DNA of 64,000 nucleotides. It comes from Brumimicrobium aurantiacum. GTDB taxonomy: Bacteria; Bacteroidota; Bacteroidia; Flavobacteriales_D; Crocinitomicaceae. The number at the start of each line of letters is the position of its first letter. The stretch's first letter is position 1. Both the position numbers and the translations under genes were made by a program. Below the pieces are notes generated by a model. It did no database searches, was not told where the DNA came from, and saw only the letters and a list, made by a program, of their open reading frames with translations. Where the stretch lies: NCBI RefSeq assembly GCF_003402975.1, contig NZ_QURB01000009.1, positions 1-64,000 of the forward strand. Direction: 5' to 3'. This document shows positions 27,287-37,970 of the stretch, in pieces.

Positions 27287-29191
27287 ATGGAAAATAAAAT
27301 AAAAGCATTATTGCTTGATAATAGTCTGTCAGTTTTTGGAGTTAAAATTGATGAGAAATTAATTCAGTTTCAAAAGACTAGAAAAGATGTTGAAGGAGAT
27401 ATGACCTTGGTTGTTTTTCCATTTGTTAAAATTTTAAAGTCTTCTCCAGCTGTGGTAGGTCAGGATATTGGTCGTTTTTTAACAGAAGAGTTGGAGGAAG
27501 TTGAAAGCTATAACGTCGTAAGTGGATTCCTAAATATTAATTTGACAAGTAAATATTGGGAAAATAAGCTTATAGATATGGCCAAAGATGAAAGCTTTGG
27601 TTGTGCTTCTTCTCTGTCTGGAAAAACATTTATGGTGGAATATTCTTCACCGAATACCAATAAGCCGTTGCATTTAGGACATATGCGTAATATTTTCTTA
27701 GGATACAGTGTGTCTGAGATTTTAAAAGCAAACGGACATGAGGTGATCAAAACGCAAATCATCAATGATAGAGGAATCCATATTTGTAAAAGTATGGTGG
27801 CCTGGGAACAATTTGCAAGTAGAGATGAAAATGGTGAGAGAGAAACCCCTATTTCTACGAAAATGAAAGGAGATCATTTTGTTGGAAAATATTACATCGA
27901 ATTCGATAAGCAAGTTTCAGCACAAGGATTTGAAATGGCATCTGAATGGAAGAATGCTGGTTATACTTCAGATATTATTCCCGAAGAGGCAAAAGAAAAA
28001 TTACCTGGTTTGTTCCTAGCTTATGAAAAAGCAGAAGACGATAAAAAGAAAAATAGCATTCGTAGAAAAATAGCTGGATTTGCAACTCCATTTACTAATT
28101 TAACACGCGATGCGAAGGAAATGTTAGTGAAATGGGAGGCCAATGACCCAGAAGCAAATGAACTTTGGACCAAAATGAATGGCTGGGTTTATTCAGGTTT
28201 TGAGAAGACCTACAACCGAATGGGAGTTGACTTTGATAAAATTTATTACGAATCCAATACTTTCTTAATCGGTAAAGACTTGGTTACTGATGGTCTTGAT
28301 AAAGGGGTTTTCTTTAAAAAAGAAGACGGTTCTGTTTGGGTAGACTTAACAGAAGAAGGACTTGACGAAAAACTGGTTTTACGTGCAGACGGAACAGCCG
28401 TTTACATGACTCAGGATATCGGAACAGCAATTGATCGTTTTAAAGATTACCCAAATTTAAACGGTGTAATTTATACTGTAGGGAATGAGCAAGATTATCA
28501 TTTCCAAGTATTGTTTTTGATTTTGAAAAAGCTTGGATTTGACTGGGCTGAAAACTGTTATCATTTATCTTATGGAATGGTTGATTTGCCTGATGGTAAA
28601 ATGAAATCAAGAGAAGGAAAGGTTGTTGATGCAGATGACCTAATGGAAGAAGTCGTGTCGATGGCCAAAGAAAGCACAAAAGAGCGAGGTCACATTGAAG
28701 GAATGACAGAAGAGGAAAGAAATAGCTTGTATGAAATGATTGGTATGGGTGGTTTGAAATATTACTTGTTAAAAGTTGATCCTCAAAAACGCATGAAATT
28801 TAACCCAGATGAATCGATTGAATTGAATGGAAATACAGGACCTTTTATTCAATATGCATATGCACGAATTAATTCTTTAATGACGAAAGTACAATTGGAA
28901 AATGTTCATGAAGAAATGTCATTGCTTCAACCAGAAAAAGAAATAGTAAAGCAACTGAATGAATTTCCTGAAATAATTAAAGAAGCCGGATTAAATTATA
29001 GTCCAGCATTAATTGCTAATTATACGTTTGACTTAGTAAAGAACTACAATTCATTCTATCAAGCACACAGTGTGATGAAAGAAGAGAATGTAGCCCTTAG
29101 AAATGCTAGAATTTTGATTAGTCAAAATACTGGAAAAGTGATTGAAACGGCAATGAGATTATTAGGAATCGACGTACCAAATAGAATGTAA
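27287..29191 (+). CDS. argS: Arginyl-tRNA synthetase
   Basis: A 634-residue class I synthetase charging tRNA-Arg. The HIGH-type motif is in SSPNTNKPLHLGHMRN and the KMSKS-type loop is GKMKSREGK. The N-terminal Add-1 domain and the C-terminal anticodon-binding DALR domain (VKNYNSFYQAHSVM...ETAMRLLGIDVPNRM) are both present. A full-length housekeeping gene, with the next gene 12 bases downstream. Confidence 0.97.
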   Translation: MENKIKALLLDNSLSVFGVKIDEKLIQFQKTRKDVEGDMTLVVFPFVKILKSSPAVVGQDIGRFLTEELEEVESYNVVSGFLNINLTSKYWENKLIDMAKDESFGCASSLSGKTFMVEYSSPNTNKPLHLGHMRNIFLGYSVSEILKANGHEVIKTQIINDRGIHICKSMVAWEQFASRDENGERETPISTKMKGDHFVGKYYIEFDKQVSAQGFEMASEWKNAGYTSDIIPEEAKEKLPGLFLAYEKAEDDKKKNSIRRKIAGFATPFTNLTRDAKEMLVKWEANDPEANELWTKMNGWVYSGFEKTYNRMGVDFDKIYYESNTFLIGKDLVTDGLDKGVFFKKEDGSVWVDLTEEGLDEKLVLRADGTAVYMTQDIGTAIDRFKDYPNLNGVIYTVGNEQDYHFQVLFLILKKLGFDWAENCYHLSYGMVDLPDGKMKSREGKVVDADDLMEEVVSMAKESTKERGHIEGMTEEERNSLYEMIGMGGLKYYLLKVDPQKRMKFNPDESIELNGNTGPFIQYAYARINSLMTKVQLENVHEEMSLLQPEKEIVKQLNEFPEIIKEAGLNYSPALIANYTFDLVKNYNSFYQAHSVMKEENVALRNARILISQNTGKVIETAMRLLGIDVPNRM

Positions 29192-29203
29192 AACACCTAT
29201 CTT

Positions 29204-30349
29204 ATGAATATTATTCTTCACGATTTATCCAATCATTTAAAATTTGCTCCACTTAGTTTAACACGCCCAATAGGGAACTTAAGAGCAGGATTATGGACCA
29301 ATGACGAACGTTGGCAATTTTACTTTCCAGAAGCAAATATTTCCTTTCAAACCGAGGAACACATTTCTGAAAAGTTTCCTTTGGTTAAGGAAGAAGATAA
29401 TGTATTTGTAAATGCCACAGTTGTTCCATCGCCGAAATTGATTGAGAAAATTAAATCACTCAGGAGTGGAGATTCTTTATGGGTAAACAATGTTTTTGTT
29501 GCTTATAGAGGTGCCGAATACGAAGAGAAAGAAAGCGCTTCAATTGAACTAGATGAATTGATTGTTCTAGAAAACCGTTGGGATTTATATCAAAAGAATG
29601 ATCAAATCTTACGTACTGATTTTGCCGCTTACACTTCTGGTAAAACAAGTGCTGCACTTTCAAATTCAAACACTTTAATCGGAGATACACAGCAGTTATT
29701 CATTGAAGAAGGAGCAACTGTAGAATGTGCAATTTTAAATGTGAAGAGTGGACCAATTTATATTGGGAAGAACGCTGAAATCATGGAAGGGTCTGTTGTT
29801 CGTGGTGGATTAGCAATGGCAGAAAGTAGTGTCTTAAAGCTTTCTACAAAAGTTTATGGAGCCACTTCTTTAGGTCCTCATTGTAAAGTTGGAGGAGAAG
29901 TGAATAATGTTATATTTCAAGCATATTCAAATAAAGGTCATGATGGTTTTTTAGGAAACTCTTTGATTGGAGAATGGTGTAATTTAGGAGCTGATACTAA
30001 TAGTTCAAATTTGAAGAATAATTATGGTAACGTTAAAACCTATAGTTATTTGACCAGAAAAATGGAGTTGACAGAGTTGATGTTTATGGGAGTAACCATG
30101 GGAGATCATTCAAAAACGAGTATCAACACCATGTTGAACACAGCAACAGTGATCGGTGTTTGTGCCAATCTTTTTTCTGCAGGATTTCCTCCAAAATTTG
30201 TCCCAGACTTCTCTTGGGGAGGTGAGCCAAATCCTCCCGTTTACGATTTTGATCGCGCAGTTGATGCTGCCAATCAAATGATGATTAGAAGAGGTAAGGC
30301 AATTACAGATGGAGATTTGAAAATTTTAAAACATTTGTTTCCAAAATAG
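29204..30349 (+). CDS. Putative sugar nucleotidyltransferase with left-handed beta-helix
   Basis: A 381-residue protein of the GlmU-like Bacteroidota family. The N-terminus (MNIILHDLSNHLKFAPLSLT with RPIGNLRAGLWT) is a diverged nucleotidyltransferase domain. From about residue 185 hexapeptide-type repeats appear (GPIYIGKNAEIMEGSVVRGG, then KVYGATSLGPHCKVGG), followed by LGADTNSSNLKNNYG as in acetyltransferase-type LbH enzymes. It probably transfers nucleotides to a sugar phosphate; the substrate cannot be read from sequence. It lies 12 bases after argS and shares its transcript. Confidence 0.82.
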   Translation: MNIILHDLSNHLKFAPLSLTRPIGNLRAGLWTNDERWQFYFPEANISFQTEEHISEKFPLVKEEDNVFVNATVVPSPKLIEKIKSLRSGDSLWVNNVFVAYRGAEYEEKESASIELDELIVLENRWDLYQKNDQILRTDFAAYTSGKTSAALSNSNTLIGDTQQLFIEEGATVECAILNVKSGPIYIGKNAEIMEGSVVRGGLAMAESSVLKLSTKVYGATSLGPHCKVGGEVNNVIFQAYSNKGHDGFLGNSLIGEWCNLGADTNSSNLKNNYGNVKTYSYLTRKMELTELMFMGVTMGDHSKTSINTMLNTATVIGVCANLFSAGFPPKFVPDFSWGGEPNPPVYDFDRAVDAANQMMIRRGKAITDGDLKILKHLFPK

Positions 30350-30380
30350 AATTCTATTTTATTGATAGAATAGAACATTC

Positions 30381-30420
30381 AAACAGCAGTTTAGGCAAGA
30401 GTTTAAACTGCTGTTTTTTT
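30381..30420 (+). terminator. Terminator after argS-nucleotidyltransferase
   Basis: AAACAGCAGTTTA pairs perfectly over 13 bp with TAAACTGCTGTTT around a 10-base loop and continues into a T-run. Confidence 0.92.
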
Positions 30421-30878
30421 ATTAATGGCGTATGACTTTACGTTCATAAAAGTAAGTAGTTGAAACCACTTGTAAACAACACCTTTTGGAATAAGTAAGC
30501 TGATTTATTCCATATTTTAATTTTACGATGTACTTCTTATGATTTCTTAAACAAAATTTCAACTCAAAATATATGTTAGGATAATATTTAATTAACTGAT
30601 TAAAAGCAAGTCTATATAATTAGTGAGCAGCACTAATTTTAAGTTTTAAAAATAGAGGCTTTGAATAGAAAAACGCATCAGTTAAACGCGAAGCTATAAT
30701 AACCTCTTTACTCAAAACTCACACTCTCCCTGTAAAAAACTGTCATCCATGACAGTTTTTTATTATGGCATAGCAATTGAACAAATAGAAACCCCAAATA
30801 GTTATAGAGATAGAATTTATTTTCTTAACTTAAATAGAAGTATTAACTGACAGATTGACGCAAAAGCGCACACAAGAT
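30421..30878 (+). other. Gene-free gap before lon with two stable hairpins
   Basis: No CDS, tRNA or known riboswitch is evident. Two hairpins stand out: AATTAGTG/CACTAATT with a 5-base loop (30618-30638, followed by TTAAGTTTT), and a near-perfect palindrome AAAAAACTGTCAT/ATGACAGTTTTTT (30734-30761) ending in six T. The second reads as an intrinsic terminator on both strands, although no gene precedes it. It could end a small RNA made from this gap or a long lon leader. No full TAnnTTTG promoter was identified for such an RNA. Confidence 0.45.
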
Positions 30879-33326
30879 ATGAATGACATTTTTGATAAAG
30901 GCATTTTAGGAGTAGGATCACCAGATGATTCTGATGCCGAATTTATTCCATTAATTACACAGGAAGAGGAAGATGATATGCAAAATGCAAAGTTCCCTGA
31001 AGATATTCCAATTTTACCTTTGAGAAATAACGTTTTATTTCCAGGTGTTGTAATTCCAATTACTGTAGGACGAGATAAATCTATTGATTTAATTAAACAT
31101 GCCAATAATAGTGATAAAGTTGTAGGTGTTGTTTCTCAAAAAAACGCAGAAGTTGAGAATCCCTTAAAGGATGATTTACATGAGATTGGTACAGTGGCAA
31201 CAATTTTAAGATTGTTGAAAATGCCTGATGGATCCTCTACAGTAATAATCCAAGGAAAAAGAAGGTTTAAATTAGAGGAGATTTCTCAAGAAAAACCTTT
31301 CTTAAGAGGAAAGATAGAACTTTTGGAGGAGTCGAAAACACCTAAGGAAAATAAGGAATTTACGGCTATTATTCAGTCGATGAAAGAATTGTCTTTAAAG
31401 ATTATTAAAGAATCACCTAATATTCCGTCTGAGGCACAGTTTGCAATTAAAAATATTGATAGTCCTAGTTTTCTTACCAACTTTATTTCAGCGAATATGA
31501 ATGCTGATGTTGCTACAAAGCAAAAGATGTTGGAAGAAATGAATCTGAAGAAGCGTGCAATGTCTGTTCTTGAGCATTTAACCTTAGAGGCTCAGCAATT
31601 AGAGATGCGTAATGAAATTCAAACACGCGTTAAGGTTGATTTAGATAAACAGCAACGTGAATATTTTTTAAATCAACAAATCAAAACGATTCAAGAAGAA
31701 TTAGGTGGGAATCCACAGGAGCAAGATGTGGAGAAAATGCGTGAACGTGCCAAGAAAAAGCAATGGACCACAAAAGTTGATGAAATATTCCATAAAGAGT
31801 TGAATAGACTTCAAAGAATGAATCCGCAAGGTGCTGAATATACTGTTCAGCTGAACTATTTGGATTTGTTACTTGATTTACCTTGGGATGACTATACAAA
31901 AGATAATTTAGATTTAAATAGAGCTAAGAAGATTTTAGAACGTGACCATTATGGATTGGAGAAAGTAAAGAAAAGAATCCTTGAATACTTGGCCGTTTTA
32001 AAACTGAAGAAAGACATGAAGTCTCCAATTCTTTGTTTTTATGGACCTCCTGGTGTTGGTAAAACTTCATTAGGTAAGTCAATTGCTGAGGCTTTAGGAA
32101 GAAAGTATGTGAGAATGTCGTTAGGAGGAATTCATGATGAAAGTGAAATACGTGGACACAGAAAAACTTACATCGGAGCGATGCCAGGACGTGTCATGCA
32201 AAACCTAAAGAAGGCTGGAAAATCTAATCCTGTTTTTGTACTTGACGAAATTGATAAAATTTCTCGTTCAAATCATGGAGATCCATCAAGTGCTATGCTT
32301 GAAGTTTTAGATCCTGAACAAAATGATGAGTTTTATGATAATTATATTGAAACGGAATATGACTTATCTAAAGTTTTGTTTATTGCAACAGCTAATGACT
32401 TATCTACAATCCAAGGTCCTTTACGTGACCGTATGGAGTTAATTGAAGTTTCTGGTTATACCGTTGAGGAGAAAATTGAAATTGCTAAAAGGCATTTAGT
32501 TCCAAATCAGATTGCTGAACATGGTATTAAAAAGTCAGATATTTCAATTGGAAAAGCGACATTAGAAAAGCTAATTGAAGAGTATACACATGAGTCTGGA
32601 GTTCGTGGATTAGACAAAGCAGTTGCAAAACTGGTTAGAAATCGTGCGAGACAAATTGCAATGGAGGAGGAGTTTAAGAAATCCATCGCCGCTAAAGATT
32701 TAGTGGATATTATGGGGCCTGGTAGACCTAAAACAAAATATGCAAACAACAATGTTGCTGGTGTTGTAACAGGTCTAGCTTGGACATCAATGGGAGGCGA
32801 TATTCTTTTCATTGAATCATCTATGGCAAAAGGAAAAGGTAAATTGACTTTAACAGGAAATCTTGGAGATGTGATGAAAGAATCGGCAACAATTGCCTTA
32901 CAGTTCTTAAAAGCACACCATGATTGGCTCGATTTAGATGCAAATGTTTTCAATAAGTATGATGTTCATATGCACGTTCCTGAAGGAGCAACTCCTAAAG
33001 ATGGACCTTCTGCTGGTATTACAATGTTGACTTCATTGGCTTCTCTATTTACACAGCGTAAAGTAAAGAAAAACATCGCCATGACTGGAGAGATTACTTT
33101 AAGAGGTGATGTCTTGCCTGTTGGAGGGATTAAAGAGAAGATTTTAGCTGCAAAGAGAGCAGATATTAAAGAATTGATCTTATGTGAGAAGAACAAACAA
33201 GATATTGATGAAATTAATGAAGAGTATCTTAAAGGCCTAAGTTTCCATTTTGTGAGTAATATGAGAGAGGTGCTTGATATCGCATTATCCAATCAAAAAG
33301 TGAAAGATGCTTTGACTGTTCAGTAA
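30879..33326 (+). CDS. lon: ATP-dependent protease Lon
   Basis: The ~815-residue Lon hexamer degrades misfolded and regulatory proteins. The N-terminal substrate domain begins at [19 protein letters not shown]. The AAA+ module has Walker [16 protein letters not shown] (~388) and Walker [13 protein letters not shown]. The protease domain carries the catalytic serine in [10 protein letters not shown] (~710) and the lysine in [14 protein letters not shown]. The ATG at 30879 is preferred to the TTG at 30855. It ends 19 bases before a strong bidirectional terminator. Confidence 0.97.
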   Translation: MNDIFDKGILGVGSPDDSDAEFIPLITQEEEDDMQNAKFPEDIPILPLRNNVLFPGVVIPITVGRDKSIDLIKHANNSDKVVGVVSQKNAEVENPLKDDLHEIGTVATILRLLKMPDGSSTVIIQGKRRFKLEEISQEKPFLRGKIELLEESKTPKENKEFTAIIQSMKELSLKIIKESPNIPSEAQFAIKNIDSPSFLTNFISANMNADVATKQKMLEEMNLKKRAMSVLEHLTLEAQQLEMRNEIQTRVKVDLDKQQREYFLNQQIKTIQEELGGNPQEQDVEKMRERAKKKQWTTKVDEIFHKELNRLQRMNPQGAEYTVQLNYLDLLLDLPWDDYTKDNLDLNRAKKILERDHYGLEKVKKRILEYLAVLKLKKDMKSPILCFYGPPGVGKTSLGKSIAEALGRKYVRMSLGGIHDESEIRGHRKTYIGAMPGRVMQNLKKAGKSNPVFVLDEIDKISRSNHGDPSSAMLEVLDPEQNDEFYDNYIETEYDLSKVLFIATANDLSTIQGPLRDRMELIEVSGYTVEEKIEIAKRHLVPNQIAEHGIKKSDISIGKATLEKLIEEYTHESGVRGLDKAVAKLVRNRARQIAMEEEFKKSIAAKDLVDIMGPGRPKTKYANNNVAGVVTGLAWTSMGGDILFIESSMAKGKGKLTLTGNLGDVMKESATIALQFLKAHHDWLDLDANVFNKYDVHMHVPEGATPKDGPSAGITMLTSLASLFTQRKVKKNIAMTGEITLRGDVLPVGGIKEKILAAKRADIKELILCEKNKQDIDEINEEYLKGLSFHFVSNMREVLDIALSNQKVKDALTVQ

Positions 33327-33344
33327 GACAATCAAATAAATTAT

Positions 33345-33386
33345 AACAAAAAAGAGGCAATCATCAATGATTGCCTCTTTTTTGTT
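33345..33386. terminator. Bidirectional terminator between lon and the TonB receptor
   Basis: A perfect 20-bp inverted repeat with core AGAGGCAATCAT, flanked by A6 on one side and T6 on the other, with only two bases between arms. It serves lon on the plus strand and the TonB receptor gene on the minus strand. Confidence 0.93.
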
Positions 33387-33409
33387 ACGTATAATTTTAA
33401 ACAAATGAG

Positions 33410-35797
33410 TTAGAAATCGTAACTCAAACCAATACTTGGTAAGAATGGTAGTTGGTAGATTTTATCGTTTGTAACACGATTTACGTAGAAAATATTGTCT
33501 CTATCATAAATATTAGTTACACCACCTTTAAGCTCCATAACTGTCTTGTTTTTAAAGGCAAATTTCTTTTTAATTGTAATATCAAATCTATGGTATGTTG
33601 GAAGACGTGCAGCATTCATGTCTCCAAGTAATAAACTTAATTCAGATGGATTTGAAGTGGTGTAATCTGTAGTTACACCTTCAACGAAGTCTTCTCCTTG
33701 ATAATATCCAGAAGTTGGTGTAAATGGCAGTCCAGATCCAAAGTTCCATCTTAAACTTACTTCTAAACTTTTATCTTTTAAGAAAGCATAAGTTGCAACC
33801 AAATTGATGTTATGTCTACGGTCAAAAGATGGAGTATAATAATCAAAACCATCCCAACGTTCAGATTTACCTAAAGAATATACACCCCATAAGAATAATC
33901 TTTTCTTACTGTATTCTAACAATACATCAACACCATAAGCAACACCAGATTCAATTAAGAAATCTTTCTTATATATATCGGCTATGTCACTGAATTCTTG
34001 GGTGTCATCGTATAATTTGTTTACATTGATATTACTCAATTTTGGATAGTATTTATAATATCCTTCCACATTTAAACTGAAGTTTTTAGTAAAGTCATAT
34101 TCTGTACCGATAATCCCATGCCATGAAGTTTGTAAACCATTATCTGGTTCAGTTTCTTCTCCATTTGCTTTAGTAAAAGTAGATTGAACATCAGTTGGTG
34201 CAGCAACAAAACCGTAAAACAATGTTACGATATCTTTGTCTGAAGCAACTGAGGTAAAGTTCTGAGAGTAATAACCTCCAGACATTTTGAATCTTAAATT
34301 CTCAGTTGCGTTAACTTTGATTCCCAAACGAGGCTCAGGAATAACAGCAGGAATAGAAGGGTAGGCTTGAACTCTAAATCCAGGATTGAATACCCAACGT
34401 CCTTTAACTAAACGATAGTTGATATAACCACTTAATTCAGTGTTGTAATTATCTAAATTGATTTCTCTATTTACTTCATTAAAAGTAGTGAAAGAAGTTG
34501 CGAATCCTCCAATGTTGAAACCGTAAGTAATTTGTGATTGGTTTTTTAAGAAGTATAAAAAGTCAAATCCAACATCAAAACCAGTGATTCCACTTGTTCT
34601 TGGTTTAGACCCACTTTCTTCTTGGAAGAAAATATCGTAGTTTGAAGCATTCAAATGCCCCTTAATAATTACAGGGTTGGAACTAGGTACTAAAGTAAAA
34701 TTGATTCCACCTCCGTATGATTTCCAATTTAAGTTTGCAATGTTATCATATCTTACTGCATCATTATTGCTGAATCCAAATGCTGAAAATTTACTTCCTT
34801 CCGGGCTTTTAATAGTAAATTTACCATAAATATCAGTAAATGTATAAGGCATTCCTTGACCTTCATTAACGAATGGATAAACAGACTCTGAAGTATAATC
34901 AAGTAATGAGTGTTTTGCCGAGAAAATATAAGATCCTCCACTTCCTTTAGCATCTTTGTTTTTGAAAACAGGTCCTTCCAGAACAGCCTTTCCTAAAAAA
35001 GGAGATACAGAAACTAATCCTCCATGTTTATTCAAGTCACCATCTCTATAGGTAATGTCCATCACTGAAGAAATTCGTCCTCCATATTCAGAGGAGAATC
35101 CACCTGTATAAATATCCGCACTTTTAATTAATTCTGTTTCGAAAACAGAGAAGAACCCGATAGAGTGAAATGGATTATATATGGTCATTCCGTCCAGTGT
35201 AATTTTATTTTGGATTGGTGTACCTCCACGTACATAGAGTTGTCCACCTTGATCACCTGTGCTTACAACACCTGGAGTTACAGAGAATGCAGCTATAATA
35301 TCATTTTCAGCTCCAAAACTAGGTAAACGCTCTAAACCTTCCTGGTCAAGTTTGTTTACAGACATTTCTACATTGTTTCTTTTTGATTGATCTTGTCCAA
35401 AAATAGCAACCTCTTCCATTTCTTTAACTTCATCGCTTTTTGTAAGCTCATACCTCAAGGTTGTAATGTTTTTGTCACCAATTTGAATTGTATCATAAAT
35501 TCTTTGATGTTCAGTACTTCTCACTTCAATTGCATAACTTCCTCTTTTTAAAGAAGAAAACTGGAAATATCCATCGATATCTGTTGTTGCTCCTAAGAGT
35601 TTGTCACTTGAATTTTCATCAATTTGTTTAGCGATAACCTTTACAAAACCAGCGGCTTCACCATTGTCTGCATTATAAACAAATCCCCTTACTGTAAATT
35701 CAGTTTGTGCAAAAACGGCACTTGCTGAAAGAAGAAATGAAAACATAAAAAGTAGATTCTTCAAAATATTTGTTTTTTGAGTTTGATATTTATGCAT
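33410..35797 (-). CDS. TonB-dependent outer-membrane receptor with carboxypeptidase-like domain
   Basis: A 795-residue receptor. A signal peptide (FSFLLSASAVFAQ) is followed by a carboxypeptidase-regulatory-like domain (FTVRGFVYNADNGEAAG to ~115), a plug domain (GGQLYVRGGTPIQNKITLDG) and a long barrel rich in aromatic strands ending in LPSIGLSYDF with terminal Phe. No SusD partner follows, so it is not a classic SusCD pair. The ligand is unknown; siderophore, vitamin or peptide uptake are all possible. Confidence 0.92.
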   Translation of the reverse strand: MHKYQTQKTNILKNLLFMFSFLLSASAVFAQTEFTVRGFVYNADNGEAAGFVKVIAKQIDENSSDKLLGATTDIDGYFQFSSLKRGSYAIEVRSTEHQRIYDTIQIGDKNITTLRYELTKSDEVKEMEEVAIFGQDQSKRNNVEMSVNKLDQEGLERLPSFGAENDIIAAFSVTPGVVSTGDQGGQLYVRGGTPIQNKITLDGMTIYNPFHSIGFFSVFETELIKSADIYTGGFSSEYGGRISSVMDITYRDGDLNKHGGLVSVSPFLGKAVLEGPVFKNKDAKGSGGSYIFSAKHSLLDYTSESVYPFVNEGQGMPYTFTDIYGKFTIKSPEGSKFSAFGFSNNDAVRYDNIANLNWKSYGGGINFTLVPSSNPVIIKGHLNASNYDIFFQEESGSKPRTSGITGFDVGFDFLYFLKNQSQITYGFNIGGFATSFTTFNEVNREINLDNYNTELSGYINYRLVKGRWVFNPGFRVQAYPSIPAVIPEPRLGIKVNATENLRFKMSGGYYSQNFTSVASDKDIVTLFYGFVAAPTDVQSTFTKANGEETEPDNGLQTSWHGIIGTEYDFTKNFSLNVEGYYKYYPKLSNINVNKLYDDTQEFSDIADIYKKDFLIESGVAYGVDVLLEYSKKRLFLWGVYSLGKSERWDGFDYYTPSFDRRHNINLVATYAFLKDKSLEVSLRWNFGSGLPFTPTSGYYQGEDFVEGVTTDYTTSNPSELSLLLGDMNAARLPTYHRFDITIKKKFAFKNKTVMELKGGVTNIYDRDNIFYVNRVTNDKIYQLPFLPSIGLSYDF

Positions 35798-35916
35798 AGA
35801 TAAGAATTTTTTTAAGCTTATTTAACTCAATTATTTTAAAAAGTAGTGACTATTTATTTTAATGTAATTTTAATCACTCGTTATTTTTTGATTAAAATGG
35901 ATTTGGAAAAAGAGGT

Positions 35917-36684
35917 TTAACCCACTGATTTTTTAGCTTTTTCCCAATAGACATCCATTTCCTCTAGGTTCATGTCTTCAAATTTTTTGTCCTTTTCATT
36001 GATCTCTTTTTCCATAAATTGAAATCTTTTTATGAACTTTTTATTGGTTCGTTCAAGAGCTGTTTCTGGATTTACCCCAATAAAACGCGCATAATTGATC
36101 ATTGAAAAAAGTACATCACCAAATTCTTGTTCAATTTGATCTGTATCATTTTCTACTTCTTTTTCTAATTCTCCTAGCTCTTCATGAACCTTAGCTAATA
36201 CTTGTTTTGAATCATCCCAATCAAAGCCTATTCCCTTTACTTTTTCTTGTATTCTTGCGGCTTTTACTAATGATGGTAATGACCTTGGTACACCTTGTAA
36301 AACTGATTTTTTTCCTTCCTTAAGTTTGAGCTTTTCCCAATTTGCTTTCACAGTGGCTTCATCTTCAGCAACAACATCTCCGTATATGTGCGGGTGTCTG
36401 TGTACTAATTTATCACAAATTGCATTTAAGACATCGGTAATGTCAAAAGCTTTTTGCTCACTCGCAATCTTACTATAAAATACCATGTGAAGCATAATAT
36501 CACCGATTTCCCCTTTCAATTCATCAAGGTCATTATCCATGATTGCATCTGCAAGTTCATAGGTTTCCTCTATGGTAAGGTGTCTTAAAGATTCAAGGGT
36601 TTGTTTTCTATCCCAAGGACATTTTTCCCTCAAATCGTCCATTATATTTAGTAAGCGTTCAAATGCAACTAGTCTTTTGTCCAT
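35917..36684 (-). CDS. mazG: Nucleoside triphosphate pyrophosphohydrolase MazG
   Basis: A ~255-residue all-alpha NTP pyrophosphohydrolase with two MazG modules: LREKCPWDRKQTLESLRHLT and EETYELADAI...LKGEIGDIMLHMVFY, then HEELGELEKEV...EFGDVLFSMINYARF. The EExxE and DxxxD-like metal-binding patterns are intact in the N-terminal module. It removes aberrant or excess nucleotides. ATG at 36684 is chosen over a TTG six codons upstream. Confidence 0.94.
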   Translation of the reverse strand: MDKRLVAFERLLNIMDDLREKCPWDRKQTLESLRHLTIEETYELADAIMDNDLDELKGEIGDIMLHMVFYSKIASEQKAFDITDVLNAICDKLVHRHPHIYGDVVAEDEATVKANWEKLKLKEGKKSVLQGVPRSLPSLVKAARIQEKVKGIGFDWDDSKQVLAKVHEELGELEKEVENDTDQIEQEFGDVLFSMINYARFIGVNPETALERTNKKFIKRFQFMEKEINEKDKKFEDMNLEEMDVYWEKAKKSVG

Positions 36685-36811
36685 TTTTATCGTTTTTAGC
36701 AAAATTAAAAGGTTTTCTCAATCCTCCATTAAATTGAAATGTTCATTTCTAGATCTGTTTTATTAAATCAGCTTTTTTTTACAATTAGCTTATGTTTGGG
36801 TTTATTTTCTC

Positions 36812-36819
36812 TATTTTTG
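36812..36819 (+). promoter_or_regulatory. Candidate -7 element of the deacylase operon
   Basis: TATTTTTG matches TAnnTTTG, 65 bases before the ATG at 36885. A second match, TATGTTTG, lies at 36791-36798. Spacing to a -33 TTTG is not ideal for either. Confidence 0.35.
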
Positions 36820-36884
36820 AATTTGCCTTAATAGTATTTTTATTGTTTTTAATTTAAGCAGATTAACGAATCCATTCCCAATTA

Positions 36885-37970
36885 ATGAAGTTTAAAGTAT
36901 TGCAATTATTAGTTTGTATTCTAGGACTTTTTCAAGTTCCTTCGCTTGCGCAGTACAAGAATTTTGGATTAACCGGCACAGGACAAATAGGATATTTAAT
37001 GCCACATCGTTCAACAATGGCTCATCTCAATACTGGACATTCTTACGGAGGGCGTTTGGGGGTCGTTTTTCAATCTGATGGTTCAAAAGTATGGCAACAA
37101 AACTTTAATTTCCCTAAAGCCGAAATTAATGTGTTTTTTCTTGATTTAGGAAATAAGGAAGTATTAGGAAATAGTTTTGGTGTATCAACAAATGTGTTTT
37201 TACCTTTTCATAAAAGTACAAATTGGAGGGTTGGAAGTGCGTTGGGTTTTGGCTTGGGTTGGGTTTCAAAAACTTATGATGTTGTTACGAATAAGAAAAA
37301 CAATGTGATAGGTTCACACCTTAATTGCTTAGTTAATTTAGGATTACGTTTAGAAAAACAGTTTCAACAAAACGCTTTAGGATTTGAGTTGAGTATGACT
37401 CATTTATCTAATGGAGCTTTTAAACTCCCCAATCTTGGCCTGAATATGCCATATTTGAGTTTTAATTACAGTCATTTTCTTCAGCCAGTCAATTTTGAAA
37501 GTAAGGCGAAGATTGAAGATGAGATTATTTTCCCTTTGAAAACTTGGGCCTTTTACACTCAATTTACGGGTTCTTTGAAAGAGATTTATCCAACAGGTGG
37601 GAAAAGGTATGGAGTTGCTGCCTTTACAAATTTTTTACAGTATAGATTCAATACAAAAGCAATTGTTGAAGCTGCCTTCGAAACAATTTACAACTCCTCA
37701 ATTGTACCTTATAGTAAGTTAGATTATGGGTCGAAATATAATTTTCAATTGGGGCTTTATGGTGGTTACGTCTTACCAATTCATGATTTTAAAATGTTGA
37801 TTGCAATGGGGAGCTATGTATTAAATCCTATAGATCCAGCAGGAATTTGGTTTCATAAACTTGGTATACGATATCAGATATCAGATCATTTTTTAGCACA
37901 TTTTGCCATCAAATCTCATTGGGCAAAGGCTGATTATTTTGAATATGGAGTAATTTATAAGTGGAAATGA
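36885..37970 (+). CDS. Acyloxyacyl hydrolase / PagL-like lipid A deacylase
   Basis: A 361-residue outer-membrane barrel with signal peptide (LVCILGLFQVPSLAQ). Around residue 170 the active-site pattern THLSNGAFKLPNLGLN carries the His-x-Ser pair of PagL-type lipid A 3-O-deacylases. The protein is about twice the length of Pseudomonas PagL; the extra C-terminal region may form more strands. By family it removes a primary acyl chain from lipid A. Coupled by a 4-base ATGA overlap to the next lipoprotein gene. Confidence 0.78.
   Translation: MKFKVLQLLVCILGLFQVPSLAQYKNFGLTGTGQIGYLMPHRSTMAHLNTGHSYGGRLGVVFQSDGSKVWQQNFNFPKAEINVFFLDLGNKEVLGNSFGVSTNVFLPFHKSTNWRVGSALGFGLGWVSKTYDVVTNKKNNVIGSHLNCLVNLGLRLEKQFQQNALGFELSMTHLSNGAFKLPNLGLNMPYLSFNYSHFLQPVNFESKAKIEDEIIFPLKTWAFYTQFTGSLKEIYPTGGKRYGVAAFTNFLQYRFNTKAIVEAAFETIYNSSIVPYSKLDYGSKYNFQLGLYGGYVLPIHDFKMLIAMGSYVLNPIDPAGIWFHKLGIRYQISDHFLAHFAIKSHWAKADYFEYGVIYKWK

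Noticed and set aside
30855-30881. TTG at 30855 as the Lon start.
   Set aside because: ATG at 30879 gives the more usual N-terminus and needs no rare start codon.
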